Part shown: positions 37,144 through 46,646 of the stretch, piece after piece
Layout: every line of letters begins with the position of its first letter
Numbering within the stretch: the first letter of the stretch is position 1
NCBI GenBank assembly: GCA_045133615.1
Contig: JBGUUQ010000148.1
Coordinates: 1-64,000, forward strand
Reading direction: 5' to 3'
DNA: 64,000 bases
DNA from: M3 sp045133615
Lineage (GTDB): Bacteria; Bacteroidota; Bacteroidia; Bacteroidales; Muribaculaceae
Notes under the pieces: model-generated
The model's database searches: none
Seen by the model: the letters and a program-made list of their open reading frames with translations, nothing else
Told to the model about the DNA's origin: nothing
Translations under genes and position numbers: made by a program

Positions 37144-38958
37144 ATGCGGATGAGTTTCAACCGCTTCACGAAACATTTTGTCGGACTGATACGCTTTACA
37201 TCGCAAGCGTTGGCGGTCGTGACATTTGCCGCGGCACTGCTTTGTATCATGTTCGGCGTTGTGTCTGTAGGATTCGATTTGAAAACAATCGCCTTCACTC
37301 ATATAGTCGATGTTATGAAGGCGATTCGTACTATTTTCGTCATCAATATTATTTTCAATCTCGCGTTTTGTTTCCGCGACACTCTCCGCAACACCCGCGT
37401 GATAAAATGGATTGTAGATATAGCGGTGCTGACTCTATTGCTCCCGTGGCTATACCCACATACGACCAATCCGTGGATTCCATGGCTCAGTAATATCCTT
37501 TACAGCAATTACTTTTTATTCTCCGTACTTACGGCTTACTCCATTGTAAATATCAGTTACGGAGTAATCCGCGTCATAGGCAAGCGCACCAACCCGTCGC
37601 TGATGCTTGCTTCCAGCTTTCTTTTCTTTATCGGAATAGGGTCAATGCTCCTGATGCTCCCGCGCAGCACGACAAGCGGAATCGACTACATCGATTCGCT
37701 GTATGTAGCTACGAGTGCCGTATGTATCACCGGACTGACACCGGTCGACATCGCGACTACATTCACCCCGTTCGGGTTGCTTATCATAGCCTTGTTGATG
37801 CAGATTGGAGGACTCGGCGTGATGACATTCACCAGCTTTTTTGCACTGTTTTTCAGCGGAAATACATCAATCTATTCCCAACTGATGGTCAAAGACATGA
37901 TATACTCAAAGACTATCAACGCACTGTTGCCCACGCTGCTATATATCCTCGGATTCACAATAATAATCGAAATCTCCGGTGCCATAATGATATTTGCAAG
38001 TATCCACGGCACTCTGGATATGACACTCAACGATGAAATCATCTTTTCGGCATTTCACTCCGTTTCAGCTTTTTGTAATGCCGGATTTTCCAATATACCG
38101 GGAGGCTTATCCAATCCTATGCTACTCAACGGCAACCAATGGATTTACATCGCGGCAAGCCTGCTCATCATAGCCGGAAGTATCGGTTTTCCCATATTGG
38201 TGAATTTTCGCGATGCATTCTTGCAATACGCAAAACGCGCAATCAACCGCATAGGCAAACGCCAACGCTATGAAGTGCCGGTGCATCTGTACGATATGAA
38301 TACCAAAATAGTGGTATGCACTACTTCAATCATACTCGTGGTCAGCGTAGCCATATTTTTCATTTTGGAATATGACAATACCCTTGCGGGAATGAGTACC
38401 GGGAAAAAGCTCGCTCAATCGCTGTTCAATGCTGTGACTCCGCGCAGCGCGGGATTTGCATCGGTCAACCCTGCCGACTTCCTCGACGTGACACTGATAT
38501 TCATTCTTCTGCTAATGTGGATAGGAGGAGCATCGCAGTCGACCGGAGGCGGTATTAAAGTCAACACATTTGCGGCAATGATACTCAACGTTCGCTCCGT
38601 AATCACAGGACGTGAGCGTATCACAGCGTTCCACCGCACTATCTCATACGGCTCGATACGACGTGCCAATTCCGTTGTAGCGGCATCGATTGCAGCATAT
38701 TTCGCCGTTTCGGTGACTATGATGTTGCTTGAGCCGCAACTATCCACACGGTCGGTGCTTTTTGAATCCGCATCCGCCCTGTTTACCGTAGGCACATCAC
38801 TCGGCATTACCGAGCAACTCGGCGACGGAGCTAAAATCGTATCGTGTATGGCAATGTTTGTGGGGCGCGTAGGCATCATTTCTCTCCTCGTAGCAATTGC
38901 CCGCGACAGGAAAGCAATACAGCCCCAATATCCAATCGACAATATCATTATAAACTAA
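37144..38958 (+). CDS. trkH: TrkH family potassium uptake protein
   Basis: 604 residues from the ATG at 37144; a TTG at 37102 would add 14 residues (MTNLLRQLKYRLYL) and cannot be excluded. About four extra N-terminal membrane segments precede the TrkH/KtrB core of M1-P-M2 units. The selectivity-filter loops are visible as SAVCITGLTPVD, SAFCNAGFSN, TPRSAGFASVN and TVGTSLGITEQL, each with the key Gly. GGASQSTGGGIKVNTFA is a strong family marker. It forms the inner-membrane K+ channel; TrkA, 12 bp downstream, is its regulator. Confidence 0.93.
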   Translation: MRMSFNRFTKHFVGLIRFTSQALAVVTFAAALLCIMFGVVSVGFDLKTIAFTHIVDVMKAIRTIFVINIIFNLAFCFRDTLRNTRVIKWIVDIAVLTLLLPWLYPHTTNPWIPWLSNILYSNYFLFSVLTAYSIVNISYGVIRVIGKRTNPSLMLASSFLFFIGIGSMLLMLPRSTTSGIDYIDSLYVATSAVCITGLTPVDIATTFTPFGLLIIALLMQIGGLGVMTFTSFFALFFSGNTSIYSQLMVKDMIYSKTINALLPTLLYILGFTIIIEISGAIMIFASIHGTLDMTLNDEIIFSAFHSVSAFCNAGFSNIPGGLSNPMLLNGNQWIYIAASLLIIAGSIGFPILVNFRDAFLQYAKRAINRIGKRQRYEVPVHLYDMNTKIVVCTTSIILVVSVAIFFILEYDNTLAGMSTGKKLAQSLFNAVTPRSAGFASVNPADFLDVTLIFILLLMWIGGASQSTGGGIKVNTFAAMILNVRSVITGRERITAFHRTISYGSIRRANSVVAASIAAYFAVSVTMMLLEPQLSTRSVLFESASALFTVGTSLGITEQLGDGAKIVSCMAMFVGRVGIISLLVAIARDRKAIQPQYPIDNIIIN

Positions 38959-38970
38959 AATACGCTTATT

Positions 38971-39660
38971 ATGAGATACCTGATAATCGGACTCGGCATC
39001 TACGGTTCAAATCTGGCTACCGACCTCACCGAGCTCGGTCATGAAGTAATCGGAGCCGACATCAATGCATCACTCGTCGACTCCATGAAAGAATATATAT
39101 CTACAGCCTATATCATTGACTCTACCGATGAGGCATCGCTTAATGTATTGCCGCTTAAAAATGTGGATGTGGTAATTGTGGCTATCGGAGAAAACTTCGG
39201 AGCAAGCGTAAAAACGGTAGCCCTACTGAAAAAGTCGGGGGTGAAACATATCTATGCACGCGCTATCGACCGATTACATGAATCGATATTGCAAGGTTTC
39301 GACATCGACCGTATCATCACACCCGAACAACGCGCAGCCAAGGATCTCGTAAATGAAATGGAACTTGGCAACACTGTCGAGACTTTATACCTCGACGACG
39401 AACACTATGTGCTCAAATTTATGGTTCCATCCTACTTTTGGGGATTGAAATATTCCGACATCAACGATGATATGTTGCACGGGTTGCATCTCGTGGCCTA
39501 CGCACGCCCTACAACATCACGCAACCTCATCGGAGTAAATCGTACTGCAATGGCGGTAATAGACAACCCGGAGCCTGACATGCGTATTGCCGAAGGGGAC
39601 CAATGGACCTGCATAGGCTCTGCCAAAGCATATCGAGACCTGTTCCGACATATCAACTAA
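38971..39660 (+). CDS. trkA: TrkA family NAD-binding potassium channel regulator
   Basis: 229 residues, the single-RCK (KtrA-like) size. The N-terminal RCK_N Rossmann domain has GLGIYGSNLA (GxGxxG) at residues 6-15 and Asp at the end of strand 2 (VIGADIN), then VVIVAIGENFGASVKTVALLK. The C-terminal RCK_C domain (about 150-225) ends GDQWTCIGSAKAYRDLF. The protein forms a cytoplasmic ring on TrkH and gates it by nucleotide binding. Terminator directly downstream. Confidence 0.93.
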   Translation: MRYLIIGLGIYGSNLATDLTELGHEVIGADINASLVDSMKEYISTAYIIDSTDEASLNVLPLKNVDVVIVAIGENFGASVKTVALLKKSGVKHIYARAIDRLHESILQGFDIDRIITPEQRAAKDLVNEMELGNTVETLYLDDEHYVLKFMVPSYFWGLKYSDINDDMLHGLHLVAYARPTTSRNLIGVNRTAMAVIDNPEPDMRIAEGDQWTCIGSAKAYRDLFRHIN

Positions 39661-39679
39661 AGGTAACGTATAAACAACA

Positions 39680-39710
39680 AAAAGCGCGACTCAATGAGCC
39701 GCGCTTTTTT
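39680..39710. terminator. Bidirectional terminator between trkA and tonB
   Basis: Stem AAAAGCGCGACTCA pairing with TGAGCCGCGCTTTT (one mismatch), with A and T runs on both sides. Serves both converging operons. Confidence 0.85.
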
Positions 39711-39732
39711 GATTGATATAATCGCGTTGGGA

Positions 39733-40587
39733 TTATACGCCTTGGAGTTTGAAGTTGATGGTGAGCGTGTACCACACGTTCACTGCCTGACCATTCATCT
39801 TACCGGGGATGAACTTGGGAAGAGACTTAACCACGCGAACGGCTTCCTTATCAAGGTCGGGGTCCTTACCGCGGATAACTTTCACTTCGCCTACGCTACC
39901 ATCCTTGGTAACAACGAATTGTACTACAACACGACCCTGAACGCCATTTTCCATAGCCATAGCAGGATACTTGATGTTGTTGGAGATATACTTCATCAAC
40001 TCACCTTCACCACCGGGGAATTGAGGCATCTGCTCAACGGCGGTAAATACCTTTTCGGGTTCCGGCTTCTTCTCTTCAACGACGATTTCGTCCTTGTGCT
40101 CGCGCACAACGTTGAGGTCGTCGGTACCTTTGTCGAAGTCAGATTGACCGAAAGCGGTCTGAGTGTCTTTAAGTTCATCCTGAGTCTTGATCTCATCTTC
40201 CTTCTTCACTTGGTCGTCATCAACGATGGCGAGCTCAGTTACTTTTACAGTATTGAGGACTTCTTCAGGAAGTACTTCAGGCTTTTCTTCTTCAAAACGC
40301 TGTTGTTCTTCTTCCGGTTGTTCTTCCTCTTCAGCCGCTTCTTGAGCAAGAGCTACAAGAGCTTGTTCGGCTTCGTCAGAAATTGTTTCTTCAGCTTTAG
40401 GAAGGACAGTGTTCACTACAAACGGGAGGATGAATGCGATGGCAATGAAAATCACCACTACAATCATAGCCTTATTGTGGCGAGCGTCGGAAGCTTTACG
40501 GAGTTCGTATGCGCCGAATTCTTTGTTTTTACCGTCAAAGATTAGGTCGCGCCACTCTTTTGATGAAAGATCTACATCTTTTGCCAT
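39733..40587 (-). CDS. tonB: TonB family energy transducer
   Basis: 284 residues from the ATG at 40587. The cytoplasmic start DLSSKEWRDLIFDGKNKEFGAYELRK is characteristic of Bacteroidota TonB. One membrane anchor follows (about 43-62, IVVVIFIAIAFILPFVV), then a long Glu/Lys/Pro-rich periplasmic stalk (about 70-190) and the C-terminal TonB fold (about 200-284) with QFPGGEGELMKYISNNIKYPAMAMENGVQGRVVVQF. It carries proton-motive energy from ExbB/ExbD to TonB-dependent transporters such as the SusC protein. Last gene of exbB-exbD-exbD-tonB. Confidence 0.94.
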   Translation of the reverse strand: MAKDVDLSSKEWRDLIFDGKNKEFGAYELRKASDARHNKAMIVVVIFIAIAFILPFVVNTVLPKAEETISDEAEQALVALAQEAAEEEEQPEEEQQRFEEEKPEVLPEEVLNTVKVTELAIVDDDQVKKEDEIKTQDELKDTQTAFGQSDFDKGTDDLNVVREHKDEIVVEEKKPEPEKVFTAVEQMPQFPGGEGELMKYISNNIKYPAMAMENGVQGRVVVQFVVTKDGSVGEVKVIRGKDPDLDKEAVRVVKSLPKFIPGKMNGQAVNVWYTLTINFKLQGV

Positions 40588-40630
40588 TTTCTTTTCAGTT
40601 TTAATAGTTAAACATATAGTCAATCATCAA

Positions 40631-41356
40631 TTATTTCCTATGCTTCGTATTGTAATCAGAGATAAGCAATGAGTCGGCAAGGTTGAGATTGTCGATCTGA
40701 TAGCGAGAAATCTGATTAATCTGCATTTCGTCGAGAGCACCGATAAGACTTTCCCAAGAAGCACTGTTCATAGCCTTGATGATTACTACCGGGCGAGTAA
40801 GCGTAGAGTCGTTACGAATCTCTTTAGCCTTAGCCTGATATTCTTCATCAGAGAGTTTCTTGTCTTTCCAATCTTGCTTGAGCACGGCAATCTTAGCGAG
40901 TACCTGCTTGTTGCGGTCGTGGAGAATCTTACGGATACCCTGAGTTTCACCGTTCACATTACCGATAAACTTTTCTACCTTCAAATTAGAATTGTCGAGG
41001 AGACCATCCTTATTTTCGTCGGCAATTTCAGGTTTACCTTCATAATAGTAAACGACGTGGAGGGGCTTGCCGTCTTCACCGATTTTCACCTTACCTTCAT
41101 CGTTACGCTCGGTATCGAGAATAAGGGTAACGGCTTCAGACTGCTTGGTCTTGTTCTGCTGCTCTTGTTCCACTTTCTCATTAGAGGGAAGAGAAATCTG
41201 AAGAGTCTGTGACTTAATCATGGTGGTACAGAGCATGAAGAACGTGATCAAAAGCATGTTCATGTCAACCATCGGAGTAAAGTCCACGTGGATGGACATT
41301 TTCTTCTGGGCGCCTTTTTTCTTTTTTCCTTTATCGGATTGTTCTATCTGTGCCAT
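40631..41356 (-). CDS. exbD: ExbD/TolR biopolymer transport protein (second copy)
   Basis: 241 residues. A Lys-rich start and HVDFTPMVDMNMLLITFFML give the single membrane helix, with the conserved Asp (PMVDM) that conducts protons. The periplasmic part is larger than in Proteobacteria and contains a charged insert (about 60-160: KIGEDGKPLHVVYYYEGKPEIADENKDG). It starts 2 bp after the first exbD and precedes tonB. Paired unlike ExbD copies are standard in Bacteroidota. Confidence 0.92.
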   Translation of the reverse strand: MAQIEQSDKGKKKKGAQKKMSIHVDFTPMVDMNMLLITFFMLCTTMIKSQTLQISLPSNEKVEQEQQNKTKQSEAVTLILDTERNDEGKVKIGEDGKPLHVVYYYEGKPEIADENKDGLLDNSNLKVEKFIGNVNGETQGIRKILHDRNKQVLAKIAVLKQDWKDKKLSDEEYQAKAKEIRNDSTLTRPVVIIKAMNSASWESLIGALDEMQINQISRYQIDNLNLADSLLISDYNTKHRK

Positions 41357-41358
41357 GA

Positions 41359-42063
41359 TTAATCTTCTTCAGTTTTTAGAGCGGTCATCAAGCTAAACTT
41401 GTTCATTTTCAAAGTTTGGAGGTTGTCGAGCACACCGTGTACCACTTCGTAGGGGGTGTCCTTGTCGGCCTTAATCGCGATACCCTCACCCTTTTTGATA
41501 GCATCGCCAAGGTTGGGATTCGACGAATTATAGATGGCACGCATCCAAATTTGGAACTCATTGGGCTTGCTAAGATCTTTGTTGTCGTCGACGGGAATAC
41601 CTACGATAGGATTGCTCATATCGCCGATCATTTCGTCTTGTTCAAACTGCTCCATATCCAAGAATTTGGGGAGTTCGGAGAGTTTTACGCCAAACATGTT
41701 GATCTTAGAGAACTTAGTGATTTGAGCTTGCGTGAGCTGTATAGGATTACTTTTATGAGTCTTGTTATACTCCGTAACGGCTGTCTGGATAAGCTCGGCA
41801 CGAACTTTCTCGGTTGAGTAAGTTGAGTCGGCGTCACCTGATACCGAGATGAATACTTTTCCTTCGGGAGAAATCAAAATCGATGCGCAGTTGGTCATCG
41901 GCACTTTGATTTCAGACACTGACGACGGAGTCAACACCGTCACCGGTTCCTTCTGAAGGAAAGTAGAAGTCAACATGAAGAAAGTAAGCAAAAGAACAGT
42001 CACGTCACTCATCGCCGTCATGTCGATGAGGGTACTCTTTCTTTTAATTTTTACTTTTCCCAT
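41359..42063 (-). CDS. exbD: ExbD/TolR biopolymer transport protein (first copy)
   Basis: 234 residues. Basic start MGKVKIKRKSTLIDMTAMSDVTVLLLTFFML holds the one membrane segment with the proton-carrying Asp (AMSDV). The periplasmic domain includes VLTPSSVSEIKVP and a C-terminal IKADKDTPYEVVHGVLDNLQTLKMNKFSLMT, which matches the ExbD/TolR fold. It lies between exbB and the second exbD in a tight operon. Confidence 0.92.
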   Translation of the reverse strand: MGKVKIKRKSTLIDMTAMSDVTVLLLTFFMLTSTFLQKEPVTVLTPSSVSEIKVPMTNCASILISPEGKVFISVSGDADSTYSTEKVRAELIQTAVTEYNKTHKSNPIQLTQAQITKFSKINMFGVKLSELPKFLDMEQFEQDEMIGDMSNPIVGIPVDDNKDLSKPNEFQIWMRAIYNSSNPNLGDAIKKGEGIAIKADKDTPYEVVHGVLDNLQTLKMNKFSLMTALKTEED

Positions 42064-42109
42064 ATTATCTTTCTCTTAAATGTTTAGATACTAAGTTAAG
42101 ATAACGGGA

Positions 42110-42940
42110 TTAGTGATTAGCTGCAAATGTCTGCACGATAGAGAAGCCTACTTCGTCGATAGCGTAAGTAAGGTTGTCGATCTTGTTGGTGTAGAAGTTA
42201 TAAGAAATTACAGCGAATGCACCGGTTGCGATACCGAAAGCGGTATTGATAAGTGCTTCAGAAATACCGGTAGAAAGTTCAGTTGAGTCAGGAGCACCTG
42301 ATGCAGCAAGAGCTTGGAACGACTTGATCATACCGATTACAGTACCGAGAAGACCGACGAGAGTACCGAGGGTAGTCATGGTTGCAACGATAGGAAGGTT
42401 TTGTTGAAGAGCGGGCATTTCGAGAGCAGTAGCTTCTTCAAGTTCCTTTTGGATAGTAGTGAGCTTTTGTTCTTTAGAAAGAGCGGTGTTAGCGTCCATT
42501 TCTTTGTAGCGGTTGAGAGTAGCTGCTACTACGGCTGCAACACTACCTTTTTGCTTCTTGCAAAGTTCTTGAGCAGCTGCGATGTCGTTCTTAGCAAGGC
42601 ACTTCTTAACTTCAGCAACGAACTTAGCGATTGAACCGGTACCCTTAGCGCTTGAAAGAGCGATCCAACGTTCAACAGAAAGTACGATTACAGTGAGGAA
42701 GAGGGTTTGAAGTACAGGCACGATTACACCACCCATGTAGATAGTACCCCAAATGTCTTGCGGGTGACCGGCTTCGTCGAAGTGTGAGTCAGCACCGAAC
42801 CAGAATGAGAAAAGACATACTGCTACGATAAAACAAGCTACGATTACCCAGAATGCATTCTTGATACCGCGTACTTTGCTACCTTGAGTTTCCTGTGCCT
42901 TTTTTGCAGGCGCAGCTGAATTAGGCTTTTGAGCTTCCAT
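42110..42940 (-). CDS. exbB: MotA/TolQ/ExbB proton channel protein
   Basis: 276 residues. Three membrane segments: one near residues 28-48, one near 75-95, and a final region with LPIVATMTTLGTLVGLLGTVIGMIKSFQALAASG, the family signature with conserved Gly/Thr. It continues ISEALINTAFGIATGAFAVISYNFY. The protein is the stator-like channel of the TonB motor. First gene of the operon; a TAnnTTTG element about 220 bp upstream implies a long leader. Confidence 0.93.
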   Translation of the reverse strand: MEAQKPNSAAPAKKAQETQGSKVRGIKNAFWVIVACFIVAVCLFSFWFGADSHFDEAGHPQDIWGTIYMGGVIVPVLQTLFLTVIVLSVERWIALSSAKGTGSIAKFVAEVKKCLAKNDIAAAQELCKKQKGSVAAVVAATLNRYKEMDANTALSKEQKLTTIQKELEEATALEMPALQQNLPIVATMTTLGTLVGLLGTVIGMIKSFQALAASGAPDSTELSTGISEALINTAFGIATGAFAVISYNFYTNKIDNLTYAIDEVGFSIVQTFAANH

Positions 42941-43349
42941 AATGAATTTTTAAAGATTTAAATTAAGTTGTTAATGATGTTTAGTTATGGATTAAAAATT
43001 ATTCTCTGATTAAGTACGGAAAGCAGGTATTGATTTATCTTATTCTCAATGCGGGTTTATGTTGCAGAGTTAGAAAATCTCACTTCTCTCGGTATTGATT
43101 TAGCGGTGTCGCGACATAACTGCATATTTTACTATACGACTATGCACACAAACATCATTGCAAATTTAGGGTTTAATTTTTAACCTGCAAAATCGGACTG
43201 CCATTTTTTTAGCTTCCTAACCGCTTTTCACATACTTTTTCACATGATTGTAATTCTTAATAACATATTTTACAACACATATCGTTTTTTCTATCCAAAT
43301 TATTGATAACTTTGCATACATATATTAAAAATAAGACTCACGTTTACTA
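42941..43349. promoter_or_regulatory. Divergent exbB / nqrA promoter region
   Basis: 409 bp, AT-rich, with no open frame I can support. On the plus strand TAACTTTG at 43307-43314 is the likely nqrA -7 element, 35 bp before the ATG. On the minus strand TAAATTTG at 43161-43168 fits an exbB promoter with a leader of about 215 nt. I see no clear riboswitch or strong hairpin in that leader. Confidence 0.5.
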
Positions 43350-44693
43350 ATGACCAAAAGAATCACTCTGAAAAAGGGAGTGGACATCAACATCGCAGGT
43401 GCAATAGTGCAACCGAATGAAAATGCCGCTCCGACTGAAATTCGAGGAAAGTCTTTTGCCATGATACCCGATGACTTCATCGGATTGACGCCAAAGCTCG
43501 ATGTCAAAGAGGGCGATAATGTTCTTGCCGGCACCCCGCTGTTCCATGACAAAACCAATCCCGATATATGTGTCGTATCGCCTATAGGTGGCACTATCGA
43601 CAAAATTGAGAGAGGCGACCGTCGCAAGTTGCTTCAAGTCATAATCACGCCCGACTACGATAAATCGGAATCGGTAAAGCACGATATTCCATCGGATACC
43701 GACGGAATAAGACGTTTGCTCCAACGCTCCGGTCTGTGGGCTATGATGCGCCAACGCCCTTACGACATCATCCCGTCTGATGCCACTCCGCGCGACATAT
43801 TCGTCACAGCGTTCGATTCCGCCCCGTTGGCTCCAGACCTGTCGTTGTCGGTAGAAGGAGACACGAAGGCTATTCAAGCCGGAGTGGATGCACTCAAGAA
43901 GTTGACCTCCGGGAATGTATATATAGGAGTAAAATCCGCTTTCGCCGACATTACCAATGCCGAAATTGTAGAGTTCAACGGACCCCATCCCGCAGGACTA
44001 CCGGGTATTCAAGCAGCCAACATCGCTCCAGTCAACAAAGGAGAGACGATTTGGACGCTTGACATTGTGACACTTTGGCGCATCGGCCGCCTGATGATTG
44101 ACGGCGTTGTTCCGATGAGTACCATTGTAGCCGTAACCGGTTCGGAAATCGAACAGCCCAAATATGTCAGCACAATTATCGGAGCCGACATTGCATCCGT
44201 TTTAGACGGCAACATCAAATCTGTCGGACGCAACCGACGCATTATATCAGGCAACGTGTTGTGCGGAATCAAAGAATCCATCAACGGTCATCTTCACGCA
44301 CCATATCGCCACATTACAGTTATTCCGGAGGGTGACGACGTGGACGAAATGATGGGCTGGGCATCACTATCGCCAAAAAAAATGAGTATAAGTCGCTCAT
44401 TTCCCGGACATTTCTTGCGTAAACGGCTATTCAGTCCCGATGCACGCCTGCTCGGCGGACGCAGAGCTATGATTATGTCGGGGGAATACGAGCGTGTACT
44501 TCCAATGGACATCATGGCGGAATATCTGCTGAAAGCCATCATATCACGCGACATCGACAAGATGGAGGCTCTCGGTATATATGAAATCGCACCTGAGGAC
44601 ATGGCACTATGCGAATATGTCGATACATCGAAACTCGAAATCCAACGCATCGTCCGTGAAGGTCTCGATTTCCTATACCATGAACTGAATTAA
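43350..44693 (+). CDS. nqrA: Na+-translocating NADH:quinone reductase subunit A
   Basis: 447 residues, normal NqrA length. The start ITLKKGVDINIAGA and the following VSPIGGTIDKIERGDRRKLLQVII match NqrA, as does EFNGPHPAGLPGIQ in the middle. The similar RnfC would carry two CxxCxxCxxxCP iron-sulfur motifs; none is present, which separates Nqr from Rnf. NqrA is the soluble cytoplasmic quinone-site subunit of the Na+ pump. First gene of nqrABCDEF; its promoter diverges from exbB. Confidence 0.94.
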   Translation: MTKRITLKKGVDINIAGAIVQPNENAAPTEIRGKSFAMIPDDFIGLTPKLDVKEGDNVLAGTPLFHDKTNPDICVVSPIGGTIDKIERGDRRKLLQVIITPDYDKSESVKHDIPSDTDGIRRLLQRSGLWAMMRQRPYDIIPSDATPRDIFVTAFDSAPLAPDLSLSVEGDTKAIQAGVDALKKLTSGNVYIGVKSAFADITNAEIVEFNGPHPAGLPGIQAANIAPVNKGETIWTLDIVTLWRIGRLMIDGVVPMSTIVAVTGSEIEQPKYVSTIIGADIASVLDGNIKSVGRNRRIISGNVLCGIKESINGHLHAPYRHITVIPEGDDVDEMMGWASLSPKKMSISRSFPGHFLRKRLFSPDARLLGGRRAMIMSGEYERVLPMDIMAEYLLKAIISRDIDKMEALGIYEIAPEDMALCEYVDTSKLEIQRIVREGLDFLYHELN

Positions 44694-44717
44694 CCAATAC
44701 CTAAAATTAGACCTAAA

Positions 44718-45920
44718 TTGAAACCGTTAAGAAAATTTCTCGACCGTATCAAACCCACATTCGAGCCGGGAGGCAAGCTGCAAGCTCTACACTCGGTGTT
44801 CGACGGATTTGAATCATTTCTATACACTCCCCGCACTACTGCGACATCAGGCGTCCACATCCACGACAGCATGGACTCCAAACGTACGATGATTATTGTA
44901 GTCGTGGCACTGATACCGTGCCTGCTGTTCGGAATGTACAATACAGGCTACCAGCATTGGCTCGCTACCGGAGCTGCAACATTCCCGTTTTGGGAGCTGA
45001 TGCTATACGGTTTTCTTGCCGTACTGCCAAAACTCGTTGTAGCCTACTTGGTAGGCTTAGGCATTGAATTTATCGTGGCGCAATGGCGTAAGCACGAGAT
45101 TCAAGAAGGATTTCTCGTATCAGGTATTCTTATACCACTTATCTGTCCTATCGAGACTCCGGTGTGGATGATAGCCGTTGCAACGGCATTTTCGGTAATA
45201 TTTGCCAAAGAGGTGTTTGGCGGAACAGGCTACAACATTTTCAATGTGGCACTCATCACCCGTGCATTTTTATTCTTCGCCTATCCGGCACAAATGAGCG
45301 GTGACAACGTATTCGTAGCCACCTCCCCCATTTTAGGCATCGGAGACGGAACGATTGTTGACGGATTTTCAGGTGCTACACCGCTCGGACAGGTAGCCAC
45401 CAACGTCGGCGAGACACTGTCGCTCACCAATATTGTCGGACAGCCGATTTCGACTTGGGACGCATTCCTCGGACTCATTCCCGGCTCATTCGGCGAAACT
45501 TCCACCCTTTGCATCCTTATCGGTGCGGCAATCCTGCTATTCACCGGAGTGGCAAGTTGGCGCGTGATGCTATCGGTATTCGTAGGAGGATTGGCGATGG
45601 GCGGCATAGCACATTATTTTGCAACGCCCACCTACCCCGCTTCACTCTTGTCACCCGTCGACCAATTGCTCTATGGCGGATTTGCATTTGCAGCCGTATT
45701 TATGGCTACCGACCCCGTCACCGGAGCGCGTACCACTACGGGAAAATATATCTACGGATTCCTTATCGGAGTGATGGCAATCCTCATACGTACTTACAAC
45801 AACGGTTATCCCGAAGGAGCAATGCTTGCTGTGTTGCTGATGAATGCATTCGCACCATTGATTGATTATTGTGTAGTTAACCACAACATACGTCGTCGCA
45901 TGCGTCGCGTAAAAGCATAA
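44718..45920 (+). CDS. nqrB: Na+-NQR subunit B
   Basis: 400 residues from a TTG start at 44718; the N-terminus MKPLRKFLDRIKPTFEPGGKL matches known NqrB starts, so the rare codon is likely correct and may tune expression. Ten membrane segments. The covalent FMN site is SGAT in DGFSGATPLGQV, with Thr221 as the attachment residue. NqrB also forms the Na+ path. It follows nqrA by 24 bp. Confidence 0.94.
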   Translation: MKPLRKFLDRIKPTFEPGGKLQALHSVFDGFESFLYTPRTTATSGVHIHDSMDSKRTMIIVVVALIPCLLFGMYNTGYQHWLATGAATFPFWELMLYGFLAVLPKLVVAYLVGLGIEFIVAQWRKHEIQEGFLVSGILIPLICPIETPVWMIAVATAFSVIFAKEVFGGTGYNIFNVALITRAFLFFAYPAQMSGDNVFVATSPILGIGDGTIVDGFSGATPLGQVATNVGETLSLTNIVGQPISTWDAFLGLIPGSFGETSTLCILIGAAILLFTGVASWRVMLSVFVGGLAMGGIAHYFATPTYPASLLSPVDQLLYGGFAFAAVFMATDPVTGARTTTGKYIYGFLIGVMAILIRTYNNGYPEGAMLAVLLMNAFAPLIDYCVVNHNIRRRMRRVKA

Positions 45921-45932
45921 TTCCCTACCATT

Positions 45933-46634
45933 ATGAACAAACAAAGCAATACATACACCATCATCTACACCATAATATTGGTGGTTGTGGTAGGCGCGGC
46001 ACTTGCCGGCACATCGCTGATGCTAAAACCTCAGCAGCAAGCCAATGCCGATGCCGACAAAATGAAGCAAATACTCACATCGGCTCACATCACACCCGAT
46101 GCCAATGACATACAAAGCGACTTTGCTCGCTACATCACCGAGCAATATATCGTGAACGCCGACGGACAACGTATCGAAGGTAATGCTTTCGATGTAAATG
46201 TGGCACAGGAAGCCAAACTGCCGGTCGACGAGCGACGACTGCCGGTATATGTGTGTCAAATTGCCGAAAACGATGTGAAATACATTCTGCCGGTCTACGG
46301 AGCCGGACTATGGGGTCCTATTTGGGGCTACATGGCCATCAATTCCGATGGAAAAACCGTCTACGGAGCATATTTCGCTCTTCAGGGCGAAACGCCCGGA
46401 CTCGGTGCTGAAATCGAGAAACCGGAATTTTCCGACCAGTTCGATGGCAAACTGTTGTTCAAAGACAACACATTCAAGCCCATAGCCGTGGTGAAAACCG
46501 GGCAAAAGCCGCTCAACGGCGAAGACTATGTCGATGCCATTTCCGGCGGCACCATCACATCCAAAGGCGTTCAATCGATGCTTGAAAACTGCCTTTCGGG
46601 ATATTCCTCATTCCTACAAAGTCTAAGCAAATAA
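45933..46634 (+). CDS. nqrC: Na+-NQR subunit C
   Basis: 233 residues: one N-terminal membrane segment (about 8-30), then a periplasmic flavin-binding domain. The FMN attachment motif appears as SGGTITSKGV, with Thr207 the expected site; Gly replaces the more usual Ala of SGAT. YGAGLWGPIWGYMAINSDGKTVYGAYF is the conserved FMN_bind core. Flavinylation needs ApbE, which is not in this window. Confidence 0.93.
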   Translation: MNKQSNTYTIIYTIILVVVVGAALAGTSLMLKPQQQANADADKMKQILTSAHITPDANDIQSDFARYITEQYIVNADGQRIEGNAFDVNVAQEAKLPVDERRLPVYVCQIAENDVKYILPVYGAGLWGPIWGYMAINSDGKTVYGAYFALQGETPGLGAEIEKPEFSDQFDGKLLFKDNTFKPIAVVKTGQKPLNGEDYVDAISGGTITSKGVQSMLENCLSGYSSFLQSLSK

Positions 46635-46646
46635 TCCTCTTAAGTC

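Noticed and set aside
39694..40545. A 283-residue plus-strand reading frame opposite tonB
   Set aside because: It is the antisense shadow of the charged, repetitive tonB stalk; the TonB domain on the minus strand is unmistakable.
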